Positions 1 to 8,249 of a stretch of 17,274 nt of DNA are shown here, piece after piece. Both the position numbers and the translations under genes were made by a program. The first letter of the stretch is position 1. Every line of letters starts with the position of its first letter. The notes beneath the pieces are model-generated. The model was given only the letters and a program-made list of their open reading frames with translations. It was not told the origin of the DNA and searched no databases. The stretch is from a bacterium. GTDB lineage: Bacteria > Gemmatimonadota > Gemmatimonadetes > Gemmatimonadales > Gemmatimonadaceae. The stretch spans positions 1 through 17,274 of the forward strand of contig JAJZRK010000049.1 in NCBI GenBank assembly GCA_021802745.1, written 5' to 3'.

Positions 1-2
1 GC

Positions 3-77
3 GAGGTGGCCGAGCAGATGAAGACGCTGTCGGGGGAGCTGAGAAGGTGGCTGCCGCCGGCGAAGAGGCAGGCGTAG
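3..77 (+). CDS. C-terminal tail of an upstream gene (possibly ZapA-like)
   Basis: An open frame enters from the left edge and ends at a TAG at 75-77, giving 24 residues that start EVAEQMKTLSGEL and end in a basic, proline-containing tail (WLPPAKRQA). The first part has the heptad-like pattern of a coiled coil. In several bacterial lineages the gene before a 6S RNA and rny is the cell-division protein ZapA, whose C-terminus is a coiled coil, so ZapA is a reasonable guess from context alone. The fragment is too short to assign by sequence, and a chemotaxis or other coiled-coil protein is equally compatible. Confidence 0.5.
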   Translation, partial: EVAEQMKTLSGELRRWLPPAKRQA

Positions 78-107
78 GTTTTGAGGAGGGGTGCAGGGGT
101 TTGGAAT

Positions 108-183
108 GGGGAGGAGTGGAGCGAGGGGTGAGGGGTGACGGGTTTGCGCTCGTACCTCCTCACCCCTCTCTCCACTCCTCCCC
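108..183. terminator. 28-bp imperfect hairpin downstream of the first gene
   Basis: The left arm (108-135) and right arm (156-183) are reverse complements with a single C/T mismatch (122/169) and one G/T wobble, around a 20-nt loop. The arms are purine-only on one side (G/A-rich with a few T) and pyrimidine-rich on the other, with a weak 7-bp rhythm. The hairpin starts 30 bases after the upstream stop codon, so transcription termination or 3'-end protection of that mRNA is a fair role. There is no clean T-run; after the right arm come C-runs and CTTCTTGG. It is much longer than a standard intrinsic terminator and could instead be an intergenic repeat. Confidence 0.6.
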
Positions 184-238
184 CCCTTCTTGGCCCCTGT
201 ACTCCTCCTCCACCCTCTACCAATGCCAGCCCGCAAGC

Positions 239-244
239 TATAGC
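239..244 (+). promoter_or_regulatory. Candidate -10 element for the 6S-like RNA
   Basis: TATAGC matches the first four bases of the sigma-70 -10 consensus and lies so that transcription would begin near 251, just before the outermost stem of the 6S-like fold. No convincing -35 hexamer is seen 16-18 bases upstream (the region is CTCTACC-like), so the call rests on position and the -10 alone. Confidence 0.35.
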
Positions 245-250
245 TTCCTG

Positions 251-390
251 TTGCGTCTCGGAGTTCGAGCGCGTAGGTCCAAGCGGCCTCGGCAGTTAGC
301 CCGCCCCGCTGCGCCCCTTTCGTCGGGGCCCGGTCGGTCGGGCAGTTCGCCCATGCCCTTGGATTTGGCGCGCGTGGTGCTCCGGTACGA
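251..390 (+). ncRNA. ssrS: Candidate 6S RNA
   Basis: The region folds into one long interrupted rod with a central bubble, the hallmark of 6S RNA, which binds the sigma-70 RNA polymerase holoenzyme as an open-promoter mimic. Paired segments from outside in are 259-263/380-384, 269-273/369-373, 278-283/358-363 (extended by two wobbles), 285-287/355-357, then an asymmetric open bubble of about ten bases per strand (288-298 and 344-354), then 299-303/339-343, 306-308/331-333 and 313-317/325-329 closing a 7-nt loop. Its place directly before rny, after a short coiled-coil gene, is where 6S is often found outside the gammaproteobacteria. The ends are inferred: the start from a TATAGC box, the end from the closing stem. 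A covariance-model search was not possible; a structured leader of rny is the alternative. Confidence 0.55.
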
Positions 391-395
391 TCACA

Positions 396-401
396 TATAG
401 C
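396..401 (+). promoter_or_regulatory. Possible -10 element for the rny operon
   Basis: TATAGC recurs here, the same hexamer as at 239-244, and would give a start near 408, inside a 6-bp hairpin (401-406/413-418) in the leader of rny. No -35 hexamer at proper spacing was found (TTGGCG at 365-370 is too far), so this is weak. Confidence 0.3.
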
Positions 402-435
402 GGCGCGCAGGTGCGCCGCCCCTGGAGCATAACAA

Positions 436-2016
436 ATGTCCTTGACGATTATCGCCCTGATCGCGGGCGGGCTGGTGGCCAGCGCGGTCATGTGGGTGGT
501 TGGCAAGAAACAGGGCGCGACGGCCGAGCGGGATGCGCGAAACGCCGCGCGGGAGACGGCCGAGCAGATGGCCAAGCGCATCGTCTCCGACGCCGAACGG
601 GACGCCGACGCGCTGAAGAAGCAGGCCGTACTGGCCGGAAAGGAAGACGTCATGAAGGCCCGCGAGGAGTGGGAGGCTGAGGCGCGCCACCGCCGCGGGG
701 AGATCGAAATCGAGGAGAAGCGCCTGCTCGACCGCGAGACGCAGCTCGACAAGAAAGTCGAGATCCTCGAGGGGCGCGATCGCGACCTCGGCCGCCGGGC
801 CAGCGACCTGGGACGCAAGGAGAAGGGGGTCGAGGAGAAGCAGGCCGAACTCGACAAGATGGTCGCCGACGAACGCCGCCGGCTGGAGCAGGTGGCCGGC
901 CTGTCCGCGCAGGAGGCGAAGGCCGAACTGATCCGTCGCATGGAAGAGGAGGCGCTCGCCGACGCGGCCAACAAGATCCGCGAGATTCGGGAGACGGCCA
1001 AGCGCAATGCCGACCGCGAGGCGAAGAAGATCGTCGCGCTCGCCGTGCAGCGCATCGCCGCCGAGCACACGAGCGAAATCACGCAGACGGCGGTGCCGCT
1101 GCCGAAGGACGAGATCAAGGGGCGCATCATCGGGCGCGAGGGGCGCAACATCCGTGCCTTCGAGCTCGCGACGGGGGTGGACGTCATCATTGACGACACG
1201 CCCGACACGGTGGTGATCTCCTGCTTCGATCCGGTGCGCCGCGAAACGGCCCGGCTGGCGCTGGCGCGGCTCATCGAGGATGGCCGCATCCATCCGGGGC
1301 GCATCGAGGAAGTGGTGGAGAAGGCGCGCAAGGAAGTCGAGGCCGGTATCATCGAGACCGGCGAGCGCGCCGCCTACGACGTGGGGATCCACGGACTGCA
1401 CCCGGAGCTGATCAAGCTGGTCGGGCGCATGAAGTGGCGCACCTCGTATGGGCAGAACATCCTCGACCACTCCAGGGAAGTGGCGCACCTGGCCGGCATC
1501 ATGGCCGCCGAACTCGGGCTCGACGTGGCGCTCGCCAAGCGCGGCGCGCTGCTGCACGACGTGGGCAAGGTGATGACGCACGAGCACGAAGGGACGCACG
1601 TGCAGCTCGGCGTCGAGGTGTGCACCAAGTACGGCGAGAATCCGTTCGTCGTGAACTGCATCGCCGCGCACCACGACGACGTGCCGCACGAGAGCGAGGA
1701 GTCGGTGCTGGTGCAGGCCGCCGACGCCATCAGCGGCTCTCGCCCCGGGGCGCGCCGCGAGGCGTTTGAGACCTATGTGAAGCGCCTCGAGGGGCTGGAG
1801 AAGATCGCCTCGAGCTATCGCGGCGTGGACCGCGTCTTCGCCATCCAGGCGGGGCGTGAGGTCCGCGTGATTGTGAACCCCGATGATGTGGACGATCTGC
1901 GGATGCAGTCGCTCACCGACGAGATCGCGCGCCGGGTGGAAGCGGAGCTGCAGTATCCGGGGCAGATCAAGGTCGTCGCCATCCGTGAAAAGAGGACCGT
2001 GGACATTGCCCGCTAA
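436..2016 (+). CDS. rny: Ribonuclease Y
   Basis: Membrane-anchored endoribonuclease that starts mRNA decay. The 526-residue product matches the usual ~520. The order of parts is diagnostic: an N-terminal membrane helix (about residues 3-22), a long charged coiled coil (about 25-200, rich in E/K/R/A), a KH RNA-binding domain with the GRIIGREG loop at 229-236, and an HD-domain phosphohydrolase with D344-H345, the metal-binding pair H374-D375 (LLHDVGK) and a downstream HHDD. The ATG has GGAG eight bases upstream, and the next in-frame Met would remove the anchor. It heads the run of co-oriented genes; folD starts at or just before its stop, suggesting co-transcription. A 6S-like RNA lies immediately upstream. 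Confidence 0.96.
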   Translation: MSLTIIALIAGGLVASAVMWVVGKKQGATAERDARNAARETAEQMAKRIVSDAERDADALKKQAVLAGKEDVMKAREEWEAEARHRRGEIEIEEKRLLDRETQLDKKVEILEGRDRDLGRRASDLGRKEKGVEEKQAELDKMVADERRRLEQVAGLSAQEAKAELIRRMEEEALADAANKIREIRETAKRNADREAKKIVALAVQRIAAEHTSEITQTAVPLPKDEIKGRIIGREGRNIRAFELATGVDVIIDDTPDTVVISCFDPVRRETARLALARLIEDGRIHPGRIEEVVEKARKEVEAGIIETGERAAYDVGIHGLHPELIKLVGRMKWRTSYGQNILDHSREVAHLAGIMAAELGLDVALAKRGALLHDVGKVMTHEHEGTHVQLGVEVCTKYGENPFVVNCIAAHHDDVPHESEESVLVQAADAISGSRPGARREAFETYVKRLEGLEKIASSYRGVDRVFAIQAGREVRVIVNPDDVDDLRMQSLTDEIARRVEAELQYPGQIKVVAIREKRTVDIAR

Positions 2017-2908
2017 CGTGCTGGACGGCGTTGACACCGCCAAGATCATTGATGGCGTCGCCATCGCGAAAATGGTGCGCGCCGAGGTGGCGCGCGAGGC
2101 CGAGGCGCTCAAGGCACGCGGCGTCACCCCGGGGCTGACGGTGGTGCTCGTCGGCGACGACCCGGCGAGCGCGGTCTACGTACGTTCGAAGGAGAAGGCG
2201 TGCATCGAGGCCGGCATGAATGGCCAGACGATCCGCCTCCCCGCCGACACGCCGCAGGCCGAGTTGCTCGCGCTGATTGACACGCTGAATGCCGACCCGA
2301 CGGTGCACGGCATTCTCGTGCAGATGCCGCCGCCCAAGCACATTGACCCGCGGGCCGTGATCCTGCGCATCGCCGCCGAGAAGGACGTGGACGGCTTTCA
2401 CCCGGTGAACGTCGGGCGCATCTGGATTGGCGAGAAGAGCGGGTTTGCCCCCTGCACGCCAGCGGGCGTGATGGTGATGCTCCAAAGTGCAGGGGTCGGG
2501 GTGGCAGGGGCCAACGCGGTGGTGCTGGGGCGCTCGACGATCGTCGGCAAGCCGATGACGTCGCTCCTCGTCAACGCGAGCGCGACGGTCACGGTGTGCC
2601 ACTCGAGGACCAGGGACCTCGCCGCCGTCACGCGCGGCGCGGATATCCTGATCGCGGCGATCGGCAAGCCGGAGTTCGTGACCGCGGACATGGTGAAACC
2701 GGGCGCCGTGGTGATTGACGTGGGGATCAACCGCGTCGAGGACGCGACGCAGAAGAAGGGCTACCGGATTGTCGGCGACGTGGCGTTTGACGCGGTGAAG
2801 GACGTGGCGTCGAAGATCTCGCCGGTGCCGGGCGGCGTTGGCCCGATGACGATCGCGATGCTCCTCAAGAACACGGTGCGCGCCGCGGCGCAGGGGCTGG
2901 CCCGATGA
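2006..2908 (+). CDS. folD: Bifunctional methylenetetrahydrofolate dehydrogenase / methenyltetrahydrofolate cyclohydrolase
   Basis: Cytosolic enzyme that interconverts 5,10-methylene-THF and 10-formyl-THF with NADP+, supplying formyl groups for purines and initiator tRNA. Visible family marks: the YVRSK segment with tyrosine 58 and catalytic lysine 62, the HGILVQMP region lining the active site, the Rossmann segment with [12 protein letters not shown], and the C-terminal PGGVGPMT signature. The start is uncertain: TTG at 2006 has AGAGGA (1991-1996) nine bases upstream and overlaps the rny stop, whereas GTG at 2018 lies one base after that stop with no ribosome site; either gives about 300 residues, close to the usual 285-300. 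Family homology begins only at the AKIIDG segment, so both fit. Confidence 0.95.
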   Translation: MPANVLDGVDTAKIIDGVAIAKMVRAEVAREAEALKARGVTPGLTVVLVGDDPASAVYVRSKEKACIEAGMNGQTIRLPADTPQAELLALIDTLNADPTVHGILVQMPPPKHIDPRAVILRIAAEKDVDGFHPVNVGRIWIGEKSGFAPCTPAGVMVMLQSAGVGVAGANAVVLGRSTIVGKPMTSLLVNASATVTVCHSRTRDLAAVTRGADILIAAIGKPEFVTADMVKPGAVVIDVGINRVEDATQKKGYRIVGDVAFDAVKDVASKISPVPGGVGPMTIAMLLKNTVRAAAQGLAR

Positions 2909-2930
2909 GCGTGCCCGGTCTGGGGCGGGA

Positions 2931-4205
2931 GTGACCGGCCGCCGCGGCGCCTCGCCGCGGCGTGGGACGGCGCCGTCGCTGTTTGACGGCGCCGGTTCGT
3001 CTGGTGCCACCGAGTTGTCCCTGCGCGACGCGGCGCCGGGGGAAGCGCCGGAGACGGCGCTCCCGGTGGCGGCGCTGACGCAGATGGCCAAGGACGTGCT
3101 CGAGGGCGCGTTCCCGCCGCTCTGGATTCGCGGCGAGGTGGGAAGTTTCACGAAGCATCGCAACGGGCACTGGTACTTCACCCTCAAGGACGCCACGGCG
3201 GCGCTGTCGTGCGTGGTCTGGTCGCGCGACACGGTGCGCATTCCGGCGCCGCCGGATGAGGGGATGCAGGTGATGGCGTTCGGCCAACTCTCGGTCTATC
3301 CGGCGCGCGGCCAGATGCAGTTCATGGTGCGGGCCATGGAGGCCGAGGGCGAGGGGCTGTGGCGCAAGGCGTTCGAGGAGACGCGCCAGCGGCTGGAGAA
3401 GGACGGCCTGCTCGACGCCGCCCGCAAGCGGCCGATCCCGCGCTTTCCGAAGCGCGTGGCGGTGGTGACGAGCCCCGATGGCGCGGCCCTGCACGACATC
3501 CGCTCGGTCATGGCGCGGCGCAACCCGTCGGTGGACCTGATTGTCGTCCCCGCGGCCGTGCAAGGCGAGGCCGCCCCCGCCTCGCTCATTGCCGCGCTTG
3601 AGCGCGTGGCCCGCTGGCAGGGAGCCGACGTGGTGATCGTGGGGCGCGGCGGCGGGTCGCGCGAGGACCTGTGGGCGTTCAACAACGAAGGGGTGGCGCG
3701 CGCCATCGCGGCCTGCCCGATACCGACCATCAGCGCGGTTGGCCACGAGGTGGACGTGACGATCGCCGATCTCGTGGCCGACCTCCGCGCGGCGACGCCG
3801 TCGGCGGCGGCGGAAGCCGCCGTGCCCGTGCTCGACGACTTGGTCGAATGGCTCGGCGTGACACGGCGCACCATGATTGCCGGCGTGCAACGCCGCGCCG
3901 TGCTGGCGCGGCGCGAGCTGCAGCGATTCGCGGGCGACCTGTCCATCCGCGCGCGCCGCAGCGTGGAGCGCCGGCGCGCGCAGGTGCAGCACGTCGCGGC
4001 GCGCATTGATGCGCTGAGCCCGCTCAACACGCTGGCGCGCGGCTACGCGGTGGCGCGCGACGCCGAGGGGCATGCGCTTGGCTCGGCGGCGGCGTTCGCG
4101 GCCGGGCAGGCGTTCTCGCTCGTGCTGCGCGACGGGCAGGTGGATGCAACGGTCACCGGCGTGCGCCCCGGCGCGCCGCCCTCGCTGGGAGGAACCACGC
4201 CATGA
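2931..4205 (+). CDS. xseA: Exodeoxyribonuclease VII large subunit
   Basis: Catalytic subunit of exonuclease VII, which degrades single-stranded DNA to oligonucleotides and acts in repair and recombination. The 424-residue product has a 35-residue low-complexity N-terminus (R, G, S, P, A rich), then the OB-fold that binds ssDNA (WIRGEVGSF, HWYFTLKD), then the nuclease core with KRVAVVTSPDGAA, GRGGGSREDLW from G238 and ISAVGHEVDVT, and an alpha-helical C-terminal region rich in R and A. The GTG start has GGGCGGGA just upstream. The last four bases overlap the xseB start (ATGA), a classic coupling of the two subunits. The N-terminal extension is encoded by very GC-rich DNA with a repeated CGCCGCGGCG, so a later start is possible, but no in-frame ATG or GTG precedes the OB-fold convincingly. 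Confidence 0.95.
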   Translation: MTGRRGASPRRGTAPSLFDGAGSSGATELSLRDAAPGEAPETALPVAALTQMAKDVLEGAFPPLWIRGEVGSFTKHRNGHWYFTLKDATAALSCVVWSRDTVRIPAPPDEGMQVMAFGQLSVYPARGQMQFMVRAMEAEGEGLWRKAFEETRQRLEKDGLLDAARKRPIPRFPKRVAVVTSPDGAALHDIRSVMARRNPSVDLIVVPAAVQGEAAPASLIAALERVARWQGADVVIVGRGGGSREDLWAFNNEGVARAIAACPIPTISAVGHEVDVTIADLVADLRAATPSAAAEAAVPVLDDLVEWLGVTRRTMIAGVQRRAVLARRELQRFAGDLSIRARRSVERRRAQVQHVAARIDALSPLNTLARGYAVARDAEGHALGSAAAFAAGQAFSLVLRDGQVDATVTGVRPGAPPSLGGTTP

Positions 4206-4414
4206 GCTTCGAACAGGACCTCGAACGGCTCGAACAGATTGCCGCGCGCCTCGACCGCGCCGACCTGTCGCTCGACGAGTCGCTTGCGCTCTTCGAGGAA
4301 GGGATCAAGCGCCTGCGGGCGGCCTCCGACGCGCTGGCCAAGGCCGAAGGGCGCGTGACGACGCTGGTGGAGCAGGCCAATGGGGCGCTCGAGGAGCGCG
4401 ATGCCGGCGACTAG
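4202..4414 (+). CDS. xseB: Exodeoxyribonuclease VII small subunit
   Basis: Small helical partner of XseA; several copies decorate each large subunit and are needed for activity. The 70-residue product has the typical pattern FEQDLERLEQIAARLD, then LSLDESLALFEEGIKRLR, forming two amphipathic helices. It begins within the xseA stop (ATGA overlap) with GGAGGA eight bases upstream, and its last 14 bases overlap ispA. Length and position match the family. Confidence 0.96.
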   Translation: MSFEQDLERLEQIAARLDRADLSLDESLALFEEGIKRLRAASDALAKAEGRVTTLVEQANGALEERDAGD

Positions 4415-5300
4415 CGCCAAGCCCGATTTCACGGCGCCGCGCGCGCGCGTGGCGCAGGCGCTCGACGCGCTCTGCGACCGCTCGCTCCCCGCGATCGGCG
4501 GCCCGGTGGGCGACGCCATGCGCTACTCCATCACGGGCGAGGGCAAGCGCCTGCGCGCCGTGCTGGTGATGCTCACCTACGAGGCGTGCGGCGGGACGGG
4601 CGACGTCGCGCCGCTCGCCGCGGCCGTCGAGGTGGTGCACGCCTATTCGCTGGTGCACGACGACCTGCCGTGCATGGATGATGACGACCTGCGGCGCGGC
4701 CGTCCAACCGTGCACACGGCGTTCGGCGTGCCGGTCGCCACCGCCGCCGGCATGGCGATGGTGCCGCTCGCGGCGCGGGCGGCGTGGGAGGCCGCGCAGC
4801 TGCTCGGGCTAGGGTCCGAAGCGAGCGGCGAGATCGTGCGCGTGCTGATGCGGGCGTCGGGCGCCGGCGGAATGATCGGCGGCCAGCTGCTCGACCTCGA
4901 GGGGGAGGGGCGGCGCCTGTCGTACGAGCAGCTCGAGCAGATCCATCGCTGCAAGACGGGCGCGCTCATCGAGGCGTCGGTGGAGATCGGCGCCCGGGCG
5001 GCGCGCGCCAAGGCCGGGCACCTCGCCGCCCTCGGGCGCTACGGGCGCTGCATCGGACTGGCCTTCCAGATTGCCGACGACGTGCTCGACGTCACGGCGA
5101 CCAGCGATGAGCTGGGCAAGACGGCCGGCAAGGACATCGCCTTCCAGAAGAGCACGTATCCGGCCCTGCTCGGCGTGGACGGCGCCATCGCCCGCGCCGC
5201 GGCGCTGGTGGAGGAGGGGTGCCAGGCGCTCGCCGAGGCCGGCGTGCTGACCCCGTCGCTCGAGGCCACCGCACGCTACATCGTCGCCCGGCGCTCCTGA
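4401..5300 (+). CDS. ispA: Polyprenyl (farnesyl/geranylgeranyl) diphosphate synthase
   Basis: Condenses isopentenyl diphosphate with allylic diphosphates to make C15-C20 prenyl chains for quinones, undecaprenyl carriers and carotenoids. The 299-residue product has GEGKRLRAVL near the N-terminus, the first aspartate-rich motif DDLPCMDDDD starting at D87, a GGQLLDL segment, and the second aspartate-rich motif DDVLD at 226-230, followed by GKTAGKD. The DDxxxxD-type first motif with residues inserted between the Asp pair is the usual bacterial FPP/GGPP form. Chain length cannot be set with confidence from sequence alone. ATG 4401 is chosen over an upstream in-frame GTG-type start because it has GAGGAG five to six bases before it; it overlaps xseB by 14 bases. 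Confidence 0.94.
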   Translation: MPATSAKPDFTAPRARVAQALDALCDRSLPAIGGPVGDAMRYSITGEGKRLRAVLVMLTYEACGGTGDVAPLAAAVEVVHAYSLVHDDLPCMDDDDLRRGRPTVHTAFGVPVATAAGMAMVPLAARAAWEAAQLLGLGSEASGEIVRVLMRASGAGGMIGGQLLDLEGEGRRLSYEQLEQIHRCKTGALIEASVEIGARAARAKAGHLAALGRYGRCIGLAFQIADDVLDVTATSDELGKTAGKDIAFQKSTYPALLGVDGAIARAAALVEEGCQALAEAGVLTPSLEATARYIVARRS

Positions 5301-5328
5301 CAGGCCGCCGCGGCGGCGTCGCTATAGA
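5297..5328 (+). promoter_or_regulatory. Possible promoter before dxs
   Basis: CTGACA (5297-5302) and TATAGA (5323-5328) resemble -35 and -10 hexamers, but the 20-base spacer is too long for a standard promoter and holds a perfect palindrome, GCCGCCGCGGCGGC. The gap before dxs (54 bases) is the longest between rny and nadK, so a secondary promoter here is plausible but weakly supported. Confidence 0.25.
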
Positions 5329-5354
5329 TTTCCCCAGAACCTCTTGTTTCGTCC

Positions 5355-7259
5355 ATGACCGTCCTCTCGCGCATCAACGCGCCCGCCGACCTCAAGGGTC
5401 TCTCGTCGCCCGAGCTCAAGCAGCTCGCCGCCGAGTTGCGGGATTTCCTCATCGAGTCCTGCTCGAACACGGGGGGCCACATTGGCGCCGGGCTTGGCGT
5501 CGTCGAGCTGACGATCGCCCTGCACTACGCCTTCGATGCGCCGCGGGACCAGCTCGTGTGGGACGTGGGGCACCAGGGCTATCCGCACAAGGTGCTGACC
5601 GGACGCCGTGACCGGATGTCCACCCTGCGTCAGGAGGGCGGGCTGTCGGGCTTCCTCAAGCGCAGCGAAAGCCCGTACGACGCCTTCGGAGCGGGGCATG
5701 CCGCCACGTCCATCTCGGCCGCGCTCGGCATCGCCGCGGGGCGCGACCTGAACCACGATGATTTCAAGGTCGTCGCCATCATCGGCGACGGGTCCATGGG
5801 CAGCGGACTCGCCTATGAAGGACTCAACAACGCCGGCGCCGCCGATCGCGACATCATCGTCGTGCTGAACGACAACGAGATGTCCATCGCGCCCAATGTG
5901 GGGGCGATGCACCGCTACCTGACCTCGGTGCAGCGCAACCCGCTCTACAACCGCCTGCGCAGCAGCCTCGGCAACATCTTCGAGCAGCACGACAAGGGGA
6001 AGGGCGCCATTCACGACATCGGCGCCATCGTGAAGCGCTGGGAAGAGAGCGTGAAGGCCTTCCTCACGCCCGGCGTGCTCTTCGAGGAGCTTGGGTTCCG
6101 CTACTTCGGCCCCATTGACGGGCACGACATTGACGGCATGATCGAGACGTTCCGGGCGGTGAAGGGATTCCGCGGGCCGCGCCTGGTGCACGTGATCACG
6201 CAGAAGGGAAAGGGATTCCCGGCGGGCGAGCACGGGGAAAAGTGGCACGCGCTTCCGCCCGGGCACGACCCGGCGACGGGCAAGCTGCTCCATGCCTCGA
6301 AGGCGAACCCGAACTGGACGACCGTCTTCGGGCGCGGGCTCTCGGAACTGATGGAGGAGGAGCCAACGCTCGTCGCCATCACCGCGGCGATGCCGAGCGG
6401 CACCGGGGCCAACCTCGTGCAGAAGGCGCACCCGACGCGCTTCTTCGACGTGGGCATCGCCGAGGGGCACGCCGTGACCTTCGCCGCCGGCATGGCGACG
6501 CAGGGCTTGCGCCCGGTCACGGCGATCTACTCGACGTTCCTGCAGCGCGGCTTCGACAACATCGTGCACGACGTCGCCATCCAGCACCTCCCGGTGATTT
6601 TCTGCCTGGACCGGGCGGGCCTCGTGGGCGAGGACGGTGAGACGCACGCCGGACTCTACGACATTGCGTACATGCTGGCCGTCCCCGGCATGACGGTCAC
6701 GGCGCCCGCCAGCGGCACCGAACTCATTGCACTGCTGCGCACGGCCATGGCGCATCGCGACAATCCGTTCAGCGTCCGCTATCCGCGCGATGCCTCGCCC
6801 GACCTCGTCGGCCCGGCCCGCGACATCGAGGCGGTGCCGTACGGGACCTGGGAGGTGGTGCGGAAGGGCCGCGATGACGTGGCGGTGCTCGCCGTGGGCA
6901 CGATGGTCGCCGAATCCGTGAAGGCGGCGGAGCGCCTCGCCGCCGAGGGACTGGACGTCACGGTGGTGAACTGCCGCTTCCTGAAGCCGATTGACCGGCT
7001 GTCGCTCGCGGCGCTGGTGCACGAGCACAAGACGTTGCTCGTGGTGGAGGAGGGAACCGTCGTGAACGGCTTCGGCGCGTACCTGTCCACCATCGTCGAG
7101 CAGATGGAGCCCGCCGTGCGCGTCATCGCCCACGGCGTGCCGGACCGCGTGGTCTACGCCGCCTCGCGCGCGCGCCAGCTCGCAGAATGCCGCCTCGATG
7201 CCGCGGGCATCGCCGACACGGTGCGTGCGCTGCACGACGCCGAAGCGATGGCCGGCTGA
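5355..7259 (+). CDS. dxs: 1-deoxy-D-xylulose-5-phosphate synthase
   Basis: Thiamine-diphosphate enzyme that joins pyruvate and glyceraldehyde 3-phosphate in the first step of the MEP isoprenoid pathway; it also supplies precursors of thiamine and pyridoxal. The 634-residue product carries H42 in GGHIGAGLG, the ThDP motif from GDGSMGSG (144-151) to LNDNEMSI (about 171-178), the catalytic glutamate E370 in AEGHA, and the DRAG-LVGEDGETHAG stretch of the pyrimidine-binding domain, then the C-terminal transketolase domain. All expected catalytic residues are present. It lies 54 bases after ispA, which uses its pathway's product, and its stop overlaps the nadK start by one base (TGATG). Confidence 0.97.
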   Translation: MTVLSRINAPADLKGLSSPELKQLAAELRDFLIESCSNTGGHIGAGLGVVELTIALHYAFDAPRDQLVWDVGHQGYPHKVLTGRRDRMSTLRQEGGLSGFLKRSESPYDAFGAGHAATSISAALGIAAGRDLNHDDFKVVAIIGDGSMGSGLAYEGLNNAGAADRDIIVVLNDNEMSIAPNVGAMHRYLTSVQRNPLYNRLRSSLGNIFEQHDKGKGAIHDIGAIVKRWEESVKAFLTPGVLFEELGFRYFGPIDGHDIDGMIETFRAVKGFRGPRLVHVITQKGKGFPAGEHGEKWHALPPGHDPATGKLLHASKANPNWTTVFGRGLSELMEEEPTLVAITAAMPSGTGANLVQKAHPTRFFDVGIAEGHAVTFAAGMATQGLRPVTAIYSTFLQRGFDNIVHDVAIQHLPVIFCLDRAGLVGEDGETHAGLYDIAYMLAVPGMTVTAPASGTELIALLRTAMAHRDNPFSVRYPRDASPDLVGPARDIEAVPYGTWEVVRKGRDDVAVLAVGTMVAESVKAAERLAAEGLDVTVVNCRFLKPIDRLSLAALVHEHKTLLVVEEGTVVNGFGAYLSTIVEQMEPAVRVIAHGVPDRVVYAASRARQLAECRLDAAGIADTVRALHDAEAMAG

Positions 7260-8122
7260 TGCGCGTCGGCGTCATTGCGCACATCGGCTTCGACGGGCTT
7301 CCCGCGCTGCTGCGGGAACTCGTGGCGCAGGCCCCCGGCCTCGGGCTCGACCTGTCGTACGAGTCCGACCTCCTGCCAATGGCAGGATCGGGCGCGGTGC
7401 CGCTGAATGCGCCAGACGCGCTCGATGCGATGCTGGCCTTCGGTGGCGACGGCACGCTGCTGCGCGCGGCGCGCCTGCTCGATGGCGCACCGGCGCCCAT
7501 CTTCGGCGTGAACCTCGGCAAGCTCGGCTTCCTCACGACGTGCCGGGCCGAGGAGTTTGCCACCCTGCTGCCGCGAATGGGGCGCGGCGAATTTACCGCC
7601 GAGCAGCGCATGGCGCTCGAGGCGCAGGCGCACGACGCGGCGGGCCCGGTGGGGCCGCGGCTCCGTGCGCTCAACGATGTGGTGCTGCACAAGGGCGGCT
7701 TTGCCCGGGTGCTGCGACTCGACCTGTCGGTGAGCGGCGAACGGCTCGGGATGATCGCGGCCGACGGCATCGTGATTTCGACGCCAACCGGATCCACCGC
7801 CTATTCGCTGTCGGCCGGCGGCCCGATCGTTGATGCGTCGCACGAGTCCATACTGGTGACGCCCGTGGCGGCGCATGCGCTGGCCATCCGGCCGTTCGTC
7901 CTGCGCCCCGATGCCGTGGTGGATGTGCAACCGGATGCTGCTCCCGAGGAGGTTTTGGTGACGGTGGACGGGCAGGTCGGCACTAAACTGGGGCGCAATG
8001 AGAGGCTGGTGGTGCGGCGGTCCCGCCAGCCCGTGAACATCGCGCGTGTGGACGAGACGACCTTCTTCGGCCGCCTGCGGGCGAAGATGGGATGGGGTGG
8101 GTTGGCGGAGAGGGACCGCTAG
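7259..8122 (+). CDS. nadK: NAD kinase
   Basis: Phosphorylates NAD to NADP in the cytosol, setting the NADP(H) pool used by FolD and by MEP-pathway reductases. The 287-residue product has GGDGT at 62-66 (FGGDGTLLRAAR), GVNLGKLGFLT, the NDVVLHKGG segment and ADGIVISTPTGSTAYSLSAGGP, all characteristic. The ATG shares one base with the dxs stop (TGATG), a typical coupling arrangement; an in-frame extension upstream lies wholly inside dxs and is not needed. It is the last gene of the compact run; after it comes a repeat-filled gap. Confidence 0.96.
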   Translation: MRVGVIAHIGFDGLPALLRELVAQAPGLGLDLSYESDLLPMAGSGAVPLNAPDALDAMLAFGGDGTLLRAARLLDGAPAPIFGVNLGKLGFLTTCRAEEFATLLPRMGRGEFTAEQRMALEAQAHDAAGPVGPRLRALNDVVLHKGGFARVLRLDLSVSGERLGMIAADGIVISTPTGSTAYSLSAGGPIVDASHESILVTPVAAHALAIRPFVLRPDAVVDVQPDAAPEEVLVTVDGQVGTKLGRNERLVVRRSRQPVNIARVDETTFFGRLRAKMGWGGLAERDR

Positions 8123-8130
8123 CGGGACTG

Positions 8131-8186
8131 CGATTGAGGATTGGGAATCCGGAATTGGATTTGGGACTTCGATTGCGGATTGCGAT
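8131..8186 (+). repeat. Degenerate 56-bp GATT-rich repeat, copy 1
   Basis: Eight consecutive blocks of seven bases with a shared GGATTGG/GAATCCG flavour lie just after the nadK stop. The reverse complement of 15013-15068 aligns to it without gaps at about 42 of 56 positions, including an identical GAATCCG block. It therefore appears to be one copy of a dispersed element and not random intergenic sequence. No function is known. The following 63 bases (8187-8249) hold nothing that I recognise. Confidence 0.55.
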
Positions 8187-8249
8187 TGGCGATGGCTGCA
8201 CGGTGGCTGGGCTGCCGTCTTCAAGCCGCAACCCGTGTCGGTATCATCC

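Noticed and set aside
47..400. Plus-strand ORF across the leader region
   Set aside because: It reads through the 28-bp hairpin and the 6S-like fold, is low-complexity (G/E/R then P/S) and has no ribosome site.
391..2127. Long minus-strand open frame opposite rny and folD (578 codons)
   Set aside because: It is antisense to a gene with full RNase Y motifs; its His/Arg/Leu-rich composition is that expected of a shadow frame in GC-rich DNA. The same holds for the long frames opposite folD/xseA, dxs, recN and galK.
2939..2965. Repeated CGCCGCGGCG palindrome as an operator site
   Set aside because: It lies inside the xseA coding region's low-complexity N-terminus and is easily produced by GC-rich Arg/Gly codons.
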